Source: Trebouxia sp. TZW2008
Lineage: Eukaryota > Chlorophyta > Trebouxiophyceae > Trebouxiales > Trebouxiaceae
Assembly: GCA_002118135.1 (NCBI GenBank)
Contig: BDIU01000192.1
Coordinates: 248,001 to 312,000, forward strand
Direction: 5' to 3'
DNA length: 64,000 bases
Part shown: in pieces, positions 48,801 to 61,275 of the stretch
How the letters are laid out: each line of letters begins with the position of its first letter
Position numbering within the stretch: the first letter of the stretch is position 1
Position numbers and translations under genes: made by a program
Notes under the pieces: generated by a model
What the model saw: only the letters and a program-made list of their open reading frames with translations
Databases searched by the model: none
What the model was told of the DNA's origin: nothing

Positions 48801-51800
48801 CGTCAAGCACAGCATGCATCTGAAAGACTCCATGCGGGAGACCTGCCTCACTGATTTAGCAGAAGCCTGGACCTATCTGGTCAGAGTGTACAAGACTGCA
48901 AACCCTGAGTTAGCTGCAGCAGTGCTCAACACTGTGGAGCGCTACATCAACTGGATTGATGTTGGCCTTGTGGTGAACAACAGGTAATGCACAGCATGGT
49001 GACATATGTCATCTAAATCTGTGTGTCAGAACGAGCCATGCAGGGTTTGCTTGCTGCAGTCAGCACGTCAATGCTCATTGCATGCTGACATGGGGTGCAG
49101 ATGCGCTCTGCACATTCTTTGGCAGGGAACCAGCTAGTCGGCAACGGCTCGATTTAGGACTTGATGTTGCGCTGCTTTTAGTACAGCACTACACAATCAA
49201 GCTTGCACCTCTGCAGTCTCATGGACTGCTGTGCACAGGTTGCAAGACAGTACAGTAGTTGTTTGAGTGTCAACCTGCCTTCCTCATGGCAAGCCATTGC
49301 TTTGAACTTTGGTGGTCAAGGTTTGTCTTCAACCCTCTGCTGCAGGTTCATCCCTTTGCTTTTCAGCTTGCTGTCAACCCCATCAGAAGTGTTGAAAGGT
49401 GCAGCAGCAGATGTGCTAACGGAAATCATCATGAAGCGCATGGAGCCTCAGAGTAAGTTGAGCCTAATTCAGCAGCTAGGGCTGGGCAGGGTTTGCACCC
49501 AATGGGGATTTGGGCTACCAGTACAAGAAGATGAAGTTGAATTAGCTTCTAAGTATGCCAAGTTGCTGGCTGCCATTGTTACAGGTAATCTGCCGCATGC
49601 AGTACATGAATCTCACATGTCACCGCGTTTGATCAGCGACAAACACTGCCAGCCATCGTAGGCATTGCTTTCTGTTGCAAGATTTTGTCAAGATGATGAT
49701 TCCTTGTCTTTGTTGAGCAGGACTTCTGCCCAGGGGTCCGGACTCAGCTTTTTCTTTGTACTTTAACTGCCTTGCTGATACATGCAAGCAACCGCTATAT
49801 TAGCCAACACTTGCTTTTGACCTGAGGTTATTATGACAATGAAGCCAAACAACTTTTGGTCCCTGGATTTGCATCTTTCACCAGCTGCACCAGCTGTGCA
49901 TGTCTGCAGAGGTTTTGGACAGCTGCAAAAAGGTTGAAAACCAATTAGTCAGCTTTGCAGCTGTTGGGGTAGCCATGGACGAGGAAGCTGTGCAGGAAGC
50001 TACTGCCACTTGCCAAACAGCTGATCAGCTAATCCAGGTCAGATTGCGCTTTGCTTGTGCCCCTACTGCACCCAGGCTTGCACCATTTTAGCTTTCTGTT
50101 ACTGTGCTGATTGGCAGAGGATGTCTGGTGATCAATTGCTTCTCATGGGCTGATGGCAACTCAATTGAGGACTGCACAAAGTTGTCAAGGCTGCATAGTC
50201 TTGCATGCCAGTGTGAAGTCAATTAGACAGACAATCTGCCCTGCGCCTTGCGTAGACTTCTCCTCTTGAAAAACGCATTCTGCAATGGTGGTAATCAATA
50301 CATTGATATGTTTCAGAAACTTGCTTTGGACCATGCATACAGGATTTATTGCCAGCTGTTTTGGCCACTCTAAGACACCCCGAAGATGAAGTGTCCATGG
50401 CAGTTGTGCCTTTTCTGATCAGCTGGGTGGCACGCTTGAAGGCCAACCAGAAACGCACCGGTGGTGTTGCAACGGTATCTTACAGCCTCACTTGAGCTCT
50501 ATGCATGCATTCTGTTGTCCTCAAGTGCATTGTCAGGTTGACCTTGGTACCTGAAAGTGCCTTGCTCTACAAGCTGTTTATATCTTGTTGTTCCACTGAT
50601 GCTTGACGTTTGCATGCGCTGGTCCATAGGCATGGTGTTGTCAGTGAAGCCATTTCACAAATTTTGTTTTTTTGCCTGCATGCTGTCTTGTTCAGCCAGC
50701 TTGATGATACGAACCAGAAATTGGGCTGACTTCTGCCTAGAAAGACTAGACAAGAAATGAACAGAACATGAAAGCATCAAACAAGAAAATGACTGCGACC
50801 AAGCAAGCGGCTTGGCCCTTGCCATCTGACAATTGCTTTTCTCTCTGAACCAAGCCTGTTGTAAAACATCTCAACCTCAGTTTGTCTCATGCAGGAAGCC
50901 CTTCATCATATTCCAGCCATGCTAGATTCCCTGGCAGTCTGCGCCAGATTTCCCGATGACTCATGCAACTACGCACTGACCGCACAGGACCCCACTGAGG
51001 CAGTGGCTGCAGAGGAAGAAGCAGCCGCAATGCTGGAGAAGCGACAAGAGCTGTTTACACTTTTCAGGAACACTGCCAAGCTGGTTTCGGAGCCAGCGTA
51101 TGTGTTTGTGGGGAAACAACTCCAGGGTCTGATGTCACAGCAAAAGTCCTCATGGCAGGTCAGCAAACATTGGCTTCAGCTGATTGCTGATTGCTGATTG
51201 CTGATTGCTGATTGCTGATTGCTGATTGCTGAACGCTGAATGCTGAATGCTTTGTTGATTCCTCTGACTTCACGTTGTAGGTTGCAGCTGTCTGACTGAC
51301 AGGTCTCGGTACGATCTTCACTGAAACAACATTAGGTGACAAAACAGGACGAATGTCACAGGACAGACTGCCTTATCAGTGTATGTTTGGGCAGTTATTA
51401 TGCACTCAGGCCAAGGGTAAACCCTGAGATCCTTGACAGTCAACTGTGTACAAGAATCTCTCTGCCCTTCGTGTTCAATATAATTGAATTAGGTTAGCAC
51501 ATGATCGAACTGGTTGGAGACAGTTGATTGCTTCTGTACGTGCCTAGTTGGGCCTGCTGAGCCTGCCTAGCCACGTTTATAATGCATGAAATGAATGAAC
51601 ACTACGTGACAAGAAACCCTGATCAGGCAGGCTGGGGGCACTGAGCTACATTTTTGTTGAAAGCATATTCAAAGATGTCGTGACAAAGGTTGAAAACAGC
51701 AAAGGAATGAAAATGACCAATGTGCAGGATGCTGAGCTGGCAGTGATGTTGTTATACCAGCTAGGGGAGGGAGCAGCAGAGGAAACCCTAAAGCCTGGCA

Positions 51801-54800
51801 GCGGCGCCCTAGGCCAGCTTGCAACAGGTCAGCTTGCTTGAATAATAGATGCTGCGTCACCTATATCTGGCATGTCTGCTGGAGCGTGTGGTGACTAACG
51901 TTGCTTTAGGGTGGTAGAGCCCCAACCCGCTCTGATTGTCTGCATTTAAATAGTGTGGACTGCTGTTGCAAACCAATCCTGTGAGCAGGCAGGCTCGCTC
52001 AAGGTCACAAACTGCTTGTCTCATCCAAAAATATAGCAAAGAATCCATATCCGAGTAGAATGAAGACATCTCTTGTGTGCTGATTCTCTGTTCATGTCTG
52101 AGCTCAGCAGTCTGCTGTGAAGAAAGCTTGCAGTGCTAGGCATCAAGAAGATTCTGCAGTTCCTTAATGAACTCTTACCTACATGCAATTTGAAAGGAAT
52201 GGGGTTTGCTTTTGAAAGCATACTTACTATGATCTGTCTGGTTCAGGCTTATTTGCTGCCGAGGTGCCTTCTCGACATCACAGGCTGGTGGTCTCAGCCC
52301 TGCTGGAAACCTACGTACGCTTCAGCAAGTAAGCTACTGTCTTTGCACTGTAGCTATCGCCTGGATAAGTGCCGAGTGTCAAGTGGAGTTGCTTAGTTGA
52401 CTGCATCACTGCCCAAGTACTGCACTACCAACAGTGGTGCGGCACCAACTGATCCTGCAGCAACCAAGTTTGAGCAAATATCCCATTTGTTACTATTGTA
52501 AGCGTATGTGTGTCAGTGTCTGTCGGCTGCTTTCATGCTCAATTGCCGCTTCCACAATGTAAATGTAGCTCGCTTTGTTCATTGTAACGCTTTGGCCTGC
52601 AATTGTTTGTTTGTGGGTGCAGGGTGCTGCAGCAAAATCAGGATTACATCCCCAATGTGTTGGCAGTCTTCCTTGGCAACTCAGGCATGGGTCATCCAGA
52701 TGAGGTGGGACAGTGTCTGTCTGGAATTGTAACTATGTTCCCAACAGTGTCTACCATAGTGTCCAGTGATTGTACTGCATGACTGCATGCGGTGTCAATT
52801 AGGGCATGCTACCTATTTGGCCGCCTGGCAACAGCCCTACCGCAGAACATCTTCCCATTCCTGCCATTCTTTCAAAACAGTGGTTAATCACCATTGGGCA
52901 TGTGTGTCATGACTTGCAGGCAGTTGCGATTAGAGCATGCTACCTTTTCAGCCGCCTGGCAAAAGCCCTACGGCAGAACATCCGCCCTTTCCTGCGAGAG
53001 GTGCTGCACAGCATTTCAGGTCACCTTGTGCATATTGCCACCCGACCCCCTGTTGAGGGGGGGCCGCCCCCAAACAAGGCAGGGGGGCCTGGTGGGGCTA
53101 AGGTCACAACCATGGGTGCCTTCTTGCCAGCCACTGATGACAGGTAGGCTGTCAATTTTGATTATCACTGCTTTAGTTGCAATGAATGCATCCTTCCGAC
53201 TTCTCAGGTCATCTTGTGCACATTGCAACCCACCCCCCTGTCGAGGGAGGGCACCCCCAACCAAAGCAGGGGGGCCTGGCGGGGCCAAGGTCACAGCCAT
53301 GGGAGCCTTCTTACCAGCTACCAATGACAGGTGGGCTGGAACTTCTTGTTGTTCTGTCGCCACCAACAGTGAACTCATTACCATAATGCACACTAGTCCT
53401 TTTGCAAATGCTATCTGGGTTTGTTGCTGAGTCAAGACAGCTTGGTCTCTGGTTTACCTCATGTCTGGTGTTTAGCATGGCAATTTGTATATCAGTCCTA
53501 ACCTCTTTCTCTCGTCAAGCTTGCACCAATCAACTTGCGTGCATGACACTCTAGCATGTGACAAGTGGAAAACAAAAGTGTCATGCCTGCAGGCTGTATG
53601 CATATGAGGGAGTCGGGGTCTTGCTGGGTCAAGAAGATCTACCACCAGAAGAGCAGCATGCCTATGTTGCTGCTCTTCTTCAACCCCTCATTCATCAGGT
53701 GTGTCATACAGCTGTCATCACATTTCCACATTGCAGCATATGTGCATCCTCAATCACTGCAACGACAAAGGCAAGTGCATGCCTAAATTGCTGCTCTTGA
53801 TCAGCCCCTCATTCACCAGGTGGACCTGTCCGTTCATGATTGCACCATTTTTGCAGCATCAGCTGTGCATGCTTCATGATACCTGAGATTGCTTGTCAAC
53901 AATGATGAGTATCCAATGGAACTAGAGACAAGCCTGGCAGCAGTCGCTAGATGGGCTGCAGGGGATGGCCCTGCCCCTAGCCTGCTCATCCAGCATCAAA
54001 TTTTGAGATGATCATGAATGATGTGATGAACAAGGTGATGGTGAGGTCATGCATTTGATTTGCAGATAGAGACAACTTTGACAGCAGCAGCCAGCAGCAA
54101 TGGGGCTGCAGGGGGCAGCCCTGCCCCTAGCCTGCTCATTCAACAAGCCTTGGAGGCAATTGCGCGCATCAGCAAGGGTTTCAATGCCAATCTGTGTGTC
54201 CGTGTGAGGCCCAAAATAGGTGGGTCATTCTTCTTCCTTGTGCATCAGCAAGGGCTTCAATGTTGATATGTGTGTCCGTGTGGGCCCCAAGATCACTAGG
54301 ATGCTGTCCTCACTTGCTCATCAACGCATATCTCAACAAGTAATTTCAACAATATGCGAACCCAATTTTGAGATGTCCACATTTGTAGGATCATTGAGCC
54401 TCGTGAGGACTTTTTTTGCACTCACACGCTGCCTTTGAGCATCCGTCACTTCTTGAGGCATGTGAGCAGTAGCACTGGTCTGCTGTCTTGACAAAAGAAA
54501 CTAAAGAACCATACAGTCTGGCAGTCATAGTGGGAATCTCTGTTTCAAACTACAGTTCCAGATGTCCCTCAATTGCAAACCTCAAGTGTGTTTGAAGACT
54601 TTATGCCTGATGGCGTACAACTTTCTGGTTCTGTGCAGTATTTGACAGCCTTGATGCTGCGCCTGAAAGCTGCCGTCAATGTACTGCAGGCTCGTTGTTC
54701 ATCACTGCAGTGGAAGCTGCGCTGCACCTGCCTCAGCAATTGACCACCAACAAGCAGCTGCGCGCCAGATTCATCTCATTTCTGCATAGAATGGTACGCC

Positions 54801-57800
54801 TTTTCCATCAATCAAAGTGTGCTGTTAAAGCTACTCTGGAGTTAGTTTAAAATGCTGCCATACCTGCCTGTGTGTTCATGATGCATTAGATTTTGGAGCG
54901 CGACGGTCCATGATTATCATCAGATCTGACACATGCATTCACACATGCATTCTTGAATGAATTCTCTAGCCAAGATGCATGCTGTTATGCCTGCATACGC
55001 TTGGCACCATTTTGCGGTGGCTTGGTCAGTGATCTCAAGGAGCGTTGATGGGATTTGACCCATGTATGTCACCAGTGAATCACCATACGTTATACTCAAT
55101 ACCCAATACGTAATATGCAATGCGTAGTATTTGAGAGTCTGGATCACTGAGATGCAGTGCAATATTACAAAATACGCAATATGTCGGCGCCAATACGGAA
55201 TACTCAATACGCAAGTATTTGAGAGTATCAATCATCGAAATGGAGAGTATGGTGATTCACTGTATGTCATGCAAGCTGCCTGGGTTGTCATGCGTGCTAC
55301 AGTTCCTGCCTGCACACTGACTCCCATTTTGCGCTGACTTGGCATACTGATTCTCATTTTGCGCTGACTTGGCAAATGACTACAAAGGTTGCTACAATCC
55401 ATCTATTATGGTGGATGTGTCATGCAAGCCATGCGGGAGTGGGAGACATGCTATAGCTCCTGCCTGCATACCATACACCATTCCATGACTGGAACATTGC
55501 ACACACAGCAGTTGCTTCAGCTTGTCTGAGCTCACACAGATCAGTCAGCCTGTTTTACATGATAAGTAATTGTGTTCTATGTGGCTCACACTTATAGGGC
55601 GTTTGCAGGTGGAGTGCTTGGCAAATAGAGTACTGAATATCTGCCCACAGCGCTGCATTCATTGATTGCCTTTAGTTATTGGGCAAAACTGCTGTGTCGC
55701 TGACTCAAATCTGCTGTGTTGATCCAGGTGGAGTGCCTGGCAAACAGAGTGCTGCCATATCTGCCTACAGCGCTGCAGTTTCTAATGCACGCAAGCGTGG
55801 CTTGTCAGGACATGTGTGACATGTCGGCTTTGCTCAATCAAATTATGCAGCATGAAAATGCTTCATTGTCTGATGCAAGTCGTTCTTTGTCATTTAACAC
55901 ATCCTATGATGATGCAGGTGGAGTGCCTGGCAAACAGAGTGCTGCCATATCTGCCTAAGCGCTGCAGTTTCTGATGCATGCAAGCGCGGCTTGTCAGGAC
56001 ATGTGTGACATGTCGGCGCTGCTCAATCAAATTATGCAGCACGAAAATGCCTCATTGTCTGATGCAAGTCGTTCCTTGTCATTTAACACATCCTGTGATG
56101 ATGCAGGTGGAGTGCCTGGCAAACAGAGTGCTGCCGTATCTGCCGACAGCGCTGCAGTTCCTGATGCATGCAAGTGCGGATTGTCAGGACATGTGTGATG
56201 TGCTGGCGCTGCTCAATCAACTCATGCTACGATACAAAGGCGCGCTTGATAGCCTCCTAAAAGAGGTATGGGAGTATGCTGCAGCAGTCATCTGCTTTTT
56301 CACGCACCTAGCAGAACCATAGAACTTCTTTGGCAAGCATGTAAATTGCGATGAATGAAATGGTGATCAAACCATTTGGATATCGAAAAAGATGTAGATT
56401 GTGCTGGTGCAACAGAGCTGATGCAGCTTAAGCTCTGAAAGCAGTTTAGTTGCAAGCGACTTGTACAAAGACGCAATTTCATTGCAATGCCTGGTGTTGC
56501 TTGCTTGTTGTCTTGAAGCAAGCTATTGAGTCTTGACCAACAACAGCTTGCAGACTGTATGTTCTGCATACATGGTACATTGACAGGCCCCGTCAGAAGA
56601 AACAATGCTGTTGGGGTTCTGACGCTGTGTTGGCATTCTGTGTGCAGGCTTTGCCAGTGTGCATGTCGCGGATCCATGGCATGCTGAGTGTTGATTGGGA
56701 TTGGACGGGTCGCACTTCCCAGCCTGCCACTGCTGCAGCATCCATCTCGGGTATGCGACAAATTTGCCTGCATGCTGTCTTACTGTAGACTTTAAGGTGC
56801 TCAGGATCATTTGAGCCCAGTGCGCTCAACCCTTATCAATACATGATGCTCAAGTGCGTCCTTGGACCCCTTTCCTCACCTGCACCCCCACCCCACCAAC
56901 TCACCCACTCCACACATGACTGCACAGTTCTTTGACCACGACATAAGCCAGCAAAATGTTGAAACCACTCTTTCAGTCAAAGCCGAGCGGCTGCTGACTG
57001 CAGCTGATGCAGCTTCGTTGCTTATGTTTGCAATCAGTCATTGCTCAGTCGCCTGCTCTATTGCAAGCGCAATTGCCCTGCAAAGCTCTGTCGAACAACT
57101 TCAGAGAGTTTTTGTATCACTCTCAGGCCCAATGCACAACATCTGTATTTTTAAAATCAAAAGCGTTACAAAATTGTGCAAACAAACATCTGAAATCCAA
57201 CGTTTACCGACGATCTTGTTGCTTAGCACAGCTACCAGATTGCTTCTATGGAAATCATGTCTGTTCCTGCTCCTATAGGGACCGAAAATGGCTAGACGCC
57301 TGATTTGGCAACCAAGGTTAATTTGCTTCTTTTTCAGAAACAAACTTGACGCCTGAACTGGACTCGATTGTCTGTTGACTTTTCTTCACGGACAGAAAAC
57401 GATTTCAGCGGTGTTTTTACCCTTTCTGTAGGGACAGAAAATGGCTTGACGCCGGCATCCAGCGGACTCGAAGACCTGAGGGAGAAAGGGGAGCTGCAGA
57501 AAGCATATTACGGCTTCTTACATGCCATTACCAGCAGTAACTTGACCCATATTCTTCTGCAAACGCCCTCGGAAACCCTACACCAAGCCCTGACTGCCCT
57601 TGTGGCTGGAGGCGTTGGTCATATTGACCCTGGGACCAGGAAAACGTGTTTGCAAGTGGGCAACCTTCTTCTTCTGGCTCTTCTTCTGCTTTGCTGTTGT
57701 CAAAATCTGCATAGCAAGGTTGGGTCACTGTAGCATGCACGTTATCAAGTCTGCCCTGTGATCTGCTGCATTTCCTGCATGAGTTCAATAAGTGCAGACC

Positions 57801-59603
57801 ATGACCATTCTTGATGGCTTGCAAATGCTGAGCTGAGCCTGCTGTGCTGTGCTGTGCTGTGCTGTGCTGTGCTGTGCTGTGCTGTGCTGTGCTGTGCTGT
57901 GCTGTGCTGTGCTGTGCTGTGCTGTGCTTGCTATGATATGCCTGCTACTTTCCATCCAGTTGAGTAGGACAAGATTGCAGGACCCAAACTGGTGACAGGG
58001 CAGCTATGTGCAATCTCTTTTGTACACAGGTTCCGCATACTTGGCTGCCCTTGCACTGCAGCAGTGACAGCAGCCAACCGAGAATGGCCACTGCATCATG
58101 CATGCTATCAAGCTCTAATTTTGTGCTGTTACAAAGGCTGAATGAGCAAATGATTGCTACCTGTGCTGTGCTGCAAGGTAGTCAGCCAGCACACAAATTT
58201 CAGCCTTCCTTGTGCTGTTCTGTTCCCTGATGAACAAGGCTTTTGTCAGACAGTCCGAGCATGACACCATGCAAAGCGGTTTGATCTACTGCATGTGCCT
58301 TCAAAACTGCACCATCAACCAAAATACTGTTATGTAGGTGCTGCATGCACTGCTGCCCGTGCTATGCAGGAGTGACAGCAGCCAACAGATGCCAGGAACA
58401 CACTAGACAAAGTCTCTTGATCTACCCCTTGAACTGTGCCATGCCGAACTCTCTATGTGACTGAAGGCTCCTCAATGCTCCTCATGTTTGCAGGTGCTAC
58501 ATGCGCTGTTGCCCGTGCTGTGTAGCAGTGACAGCAGCCAACAGATGCCAGGAGCGCGGCAGTTCGCCTTGGACCAGATTGGCGGGCGTGTCTGTCTACA
58601 AGGCGTTTTCCAGGTGCTGGCTGAGTACACAGTCATGTTGTCTGCATTGTTCACTGGTGTTGACGCCGTCATTCTGTCTGTCGGTCTGTCAGTAGAACAA
58701 GTCTGTCTGTAGATCCTGTACTTCTGTTGCTAATGTGTGTAGTCAGTCACTACTGCATGTTACTTATCAAACAATGATTCCTATCATGGAGACTATATGG
58801 TGTTCATGAGTTGGATACAAACATCAAGCTATATATTACAAAACATATGTAGACATACATAGTGTCCATGATTCATACCTCTGCAGGGCGGTCTTGATGT
58901 GCGGGATGCTGCAAGCAGCACCTTCCTTACAGAAGTGGCGTCAAGCCTCAAGGATCTGCACAAGCTATGCGGCACTGACATGACAAGCTACCTGTCAAGC
59001 TCTGGCCTGCCACCCACAAAGCTACCACAACATGTCCAGGTGTGCCTTGCGTTCCATTCAACCTGGACCTTGCTGAACAAAGCAGACACACATGTTGGAC
59101 TTTGCTACTCTGGACTGTTGCCAATTGTCTTCAGGAATTGCAAAGACAGCTATGGTGCCTCATGTTTCAGCATTTTCTTTTTGCATGGTCTTATGTGCTT
59201 GCAGCAGGGGCTGCAATCAAATGTCTCAGTCAGCCGCATATGCCATTGCCTTTGCTACTCTTGCGTGAATGTTGATCAGAAAAAGTAAATTTCCATGGCG
59301 TTGTGTTCACACTGATTTCCTAGTGAATGGGGTGCAATTTTTGCAACTTTATATATGTTGAATCCTTAATGTCAAAATTTCAACTATTTCAAATTCTCCG
59401 CAGTTCAGCGCAAGAAAAAGAACTGTTTTGATTCCTGAGTAGACGAATGGCCTTGCGATTGACTTATGTGTGAGGTGCAGGAGGAGCTGCTGCACCACAT
59501 ACAGCACTCAGAGCCAACAGCTCTCAAGGCTTTCTTGCGGACAGCGCTGCAACAACAAGCTGGCATTTCTGCTTCCAGTAAGCGCGCCAGCAAGCACAGT
59601 TGA
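45876..59603 (+). CDS. XPOT: Exportin-T (tRNA exportin, PAUSED/XPOT orthologue)
   Basis: Exportin-T carries mature tRNA out of the nucleus with Ran-GTP. Exons: 45876-45947, 46026-46151, 46232-46279, 46717-46770, 47638-47774, 48789-48983, 49346-49584, 49910-50037, 50343-50474, 50895-51158, 51728-51827, 52247-52328, 52623-52704, 52920-53143, 53593-53698, 54066-54219, 54639-54793, 56107-56265, 56648-56750, 57432-57655, 58494-58613, 58887-59039, 59481-59603; about 1059 codons. Landmarks: start MADDFERAVLVSFDQTGSA, FWCLQALHE, APFIRNKAAQ, EYPEKWPSFWKDLL, RYINWIDVGLVVNNRFIPLL, ACYLFSRLAKALRQN, LANRVLPYLPTALQFL and a final LKAFLRTALQQQ. The protein is HEAT-repeat helical throughout. The join between exons 3 and 4 is shorter than in other exportins, so one small exon may be missed there. 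Insertions rich in Gly and Pro (GGPPPNKAGGPGG) interrupt exon 14. Echoes flank at least nine exons. Confidence 0.9.
46440..46700 (+). repeat. Four related units in XPOT intron 3, about 75 bp apart
   Basis: Units beginning gcattgctgt or gcattactgt followed by ctgggtaa-gaacac recur at about 46467, 46535, 46607 and 46675. The last unit runs into the acceptor of exon 4, so these are acceptor-side echoes made mainly of intron. Confidence 0.7.
47478..48120 (+). repeat. Echoes on both sides of XPOT exon 5
   Basis: 47478-47560 copies the 5' part of the exon (gagtatcctgagaagtggcc) upstream. 47875-47940 and 48025-48120 copy the 3' part (catcagcctggacatgtcaaggt) downstream with the donor. Confidence 0.88.
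48590..48735 (+). repeat. Acceptor-side echo of XPOT exon 6
   Basis: A near-complete copy of the first about 140 nt of exon 48789-48983 with high identity (gggagacctgcctcactga). It is open for 47 codons but ends in a stop (AACTGTTGA) and lacks the RYINWID end of the exon. Confidence 0.9.
51175..51250 (+). repeat. Heptamer microsatellite (TGATTGC)n
   Basis: Six or more units of tgattgc, then degenerate tgaatgc units, beginning about 20 bp after the donor of XPOT exon 10. Confidence 0.95.
51350..51600 (+). repeat. Dispersed repeat R1, copy 3
   Basis: About 250 bp in XPOT intron 10. It matches 11085-11325 through the blocks cagtgtatgtttgggca, aactgtgtacaag, gaactggttggagacagttg, gttgggcctgctgagcctgc and a tail of ATGAAATGAATGAA. 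No coding capacity is seen. Confidence 0.75.
52795..54300 (+). repeat. Echoes of XPOT exons 14, 15 and 16
   Basis: 52800-52870 copies the start of exon 14 (acceptor side), and 53205-53335 copies its end with donor (gggggcctggcggggcc). 53770-53822 copies the end of exon 15 with donor. 53926-54000 copies the start of exon 16 (ggccctgcccctagcctg), and 54235-54300 copies its end (gggcttcaatgttgatatg). Each copy is on the side predicted by the polarity rule. Confidence 0.83.
55080..55240. repeat. Local repeat of ATACGCAATA-like motifs
   Basis: Short motifs such as aatacgtaatatgc, aatacgcaatatg and aatactcaatacgc recur several times within XPOT intron 17, with tttgagagt twice. A small AT-rich tandem-like patch with no obvious function. 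Confidence 0.6.
55605..56085 (+). repeat. Three acceptor-side echoes of XPOT exon 18, period about 190 bp
   Basis: Copies at 55605-55665, 55727-55890 and 55917-56085 precede the intact exon at 56107. The two nearer copies are almost identical to the exon for about 115 nt. The copy at 55917 lacks bases so that it reads CTGCCTAAG, giving a stop. Each copy ends without the exon's donor. Confidence 0.92.
57270..57431 (+). repeat. Acceptor-side echoes of XPOT exon 20
   Basis: ctatagggaccgaaaatggc at 57274 and cacggacagaaaacgatttc at 57388 precede the working ctgtagggacagaaaatggc at 57426. The exon starts at 57432. Confidence 0.8.
57841..57926 (+). repeat. Pentanucleotide microsatellite (GCTGT)17
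   Basis: Seventeen perfect GCTGT units in XPOT intron 20. The same pentamer occurs in PRMT1 intron 7 and in reverse near 40816. Confidence 0.98.
58025..58400 (+). repeat. Two acceptor-side echoes of XPOT exon 21
   Basis: 58027-58075 and 58338-58400 repeat the start of exon 58494-58613 (gcagtgacagcagccaac) at decreasing distance from the working exon. Confidence 0.8.
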
Positions 59604-60572
59604 CAGTCAGTGTCACAACTCTGCTGCAGCTTCATTACATGGTCAATTGAGTCAACTCCGATTTCCCCTTGATTCTCTCTTGCTGGTTTGGCACTTTATC
59701 TTTGCAAGGCCAAAGCTCTTTTGAGCACAGCGCTGTTACAGCAGGTCTGCAGTTTGCCTTCAGCAAAACGCGCCAGGAAGCACCGACGATAACGATTCTC
59801 ACAATATTGTTTATGCTATAGCTGATGTACCCACAGCTATCGTCCTTAATAAGCATCGTTGACTGTCACAGCATTGGCATTTTGAATGGCTCTTTTGCTC
59901 TGGCTCCTAGGCAGGAGCCCTGACTGGGTAGTCGACAACACTCAGGCCTGCGATTTGCAGAAAGACAGCATAAGATACAGAGACTTTGACGAAAATGACG
60001 TTATGTCAGCTTTTGACAATATTGTACAAATTACTTTCACACAATGTGATCCATTAGGAATGTTAACCCATGCTGCCCCTTTTGGGCAGATCAGGTCAAT
60101 AGATTCAGAAAAGCGCCAAATTATGGATGGCTGCATGCCAGTACCCTATTTAAAGCATCCCAACCCACAATCAGAATGTTCCTGAACACAAGGCGACAAA
60201 TTCACCTGCCAACTAAAACTGCAAAGAATCAAGGGGACCTAAACCTTCATAAGTGACACACACTTTTGAGACAGAACACGCTGCTTGTACAACTAAGAAA
60301 ATACACCATGAGCATGTGACTTGCTAATCCTAACAAACTACAAAGCCCTAATGGCAAGGAACCTATGAGTCGAAGCCCTAGTGGCCAGGATTTATCACTA
60401 TGAACAGCTACAATTTGAAAGCTACATGGTACAACCCCAATTAATGATAAAATGTTACTGCTTCCAATTCTGCTTGTGTGCCAAGAGGTGCCTCATGGCT
60501 TGAGATGTGCCTTTTGACACATGCTCTTGACGTGTATGTGTTTTGACAAAATAGGGCTGCTATGTTACATCA
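59604..60572. other. XPOT / S1FA convergent region, with an echo of the XPOT stop end
   Basis: 59727-59790 copies the end of the last XPOT exon around its stop codon (acagcgctgttacagcag, aaacgcgccaggaagcacc). A 99-codon frame at 59886-60185 starts MALLLWLLGRSPDWVV but has no recognisable domain and lies where two 3' UTRs are expected, so it is not called as a gene. Confidence 0.55.
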
Positions 60573-61275
60573 TCATTTTGCTGGTGTTGCTGATCCATTG
60601 CCACGCATGACTTCTCGCCGCTGCTTCTTCTTGGACAGCTACAATCAAACACACTCAACACCTCAGCGATGTGTCCAGAGCAAGTACAATGCATGTAGAG
60701 TGATTCCTTGATGTATCAACTGCCTTTGTTACCAAGAAATTTGTGACTACATCGACTTATCACTACTCATTGCAGTCAGAATGCATTGCTTGCTCCTACT
60801 CTCATTGTTGTGACATTGAGAATGACACTATGCTGAATATCACTGAAACAGGAGAACAATGCGCAGGAGCGGCACACTGTTTGCTAACATAGACTTAAAT
60901 GCAAGATCAGATTCGGGAATGGACTTACCCGTTTACCGGCCTTCTTTGGTTTATTCTGTTGCGCAAAGACGTACAGCGCATAGTTGATGAGAAAGAATAT
61001 GACAACAACGCCTGTCACCACAGCTAAGATTATGACGATTGGGTTTGAAGCTGCCTCTCGTGTCCCTGGCTGCAGCATGACAAAACACAGTTAGATCAGC
61101 AATCTGCTCCTGGGCCACGTCAGCATGAATGCGATACGTGCGTAGGTCTGAGGCTTACGACAACGCTTGACATGCAGATCACTTGTATAGCCTATGTCTG
61201 TTTGCTTCGTCGCAAAGTTGAGCGAGTTTATGCAGTTTCACACCAGATGTGCAAGATCCAAACACTGACCTTCAT
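60573..61275 (-). CDS. S1FA: S1FA-like small membrane protein
   Basis: Three exons: 61275-61270 (Met-Lys), 61069-60929, 60638-60573; 70 codons. One membrane segment at about residues 13-35 (VIILAVVTGVVVIFFLINYA) is followed by LYVFAQQNKPKK and a strongly basic tail (KRLSKKKQRREVMRG). This layout matches plant S1FA proteins, which have a hydrophobic segment ending NYVLYxYAQ and then basic PPKKKKPVSKKK. S1FA was named as a DNA-binding factor, but the sequence predicts a tail-anchored-like or ER protein, so its function is open. The basic exon 3 and the splice phases support the model. The two-codon first exon is the weakest point. Confidence 0.75.

Noticed and set aside
59886..60185. 99-codon frame downstream of XPOT
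   Set aside because: Lies in the expected 3' UTR region, no domain, and the sequence context is intergenic.
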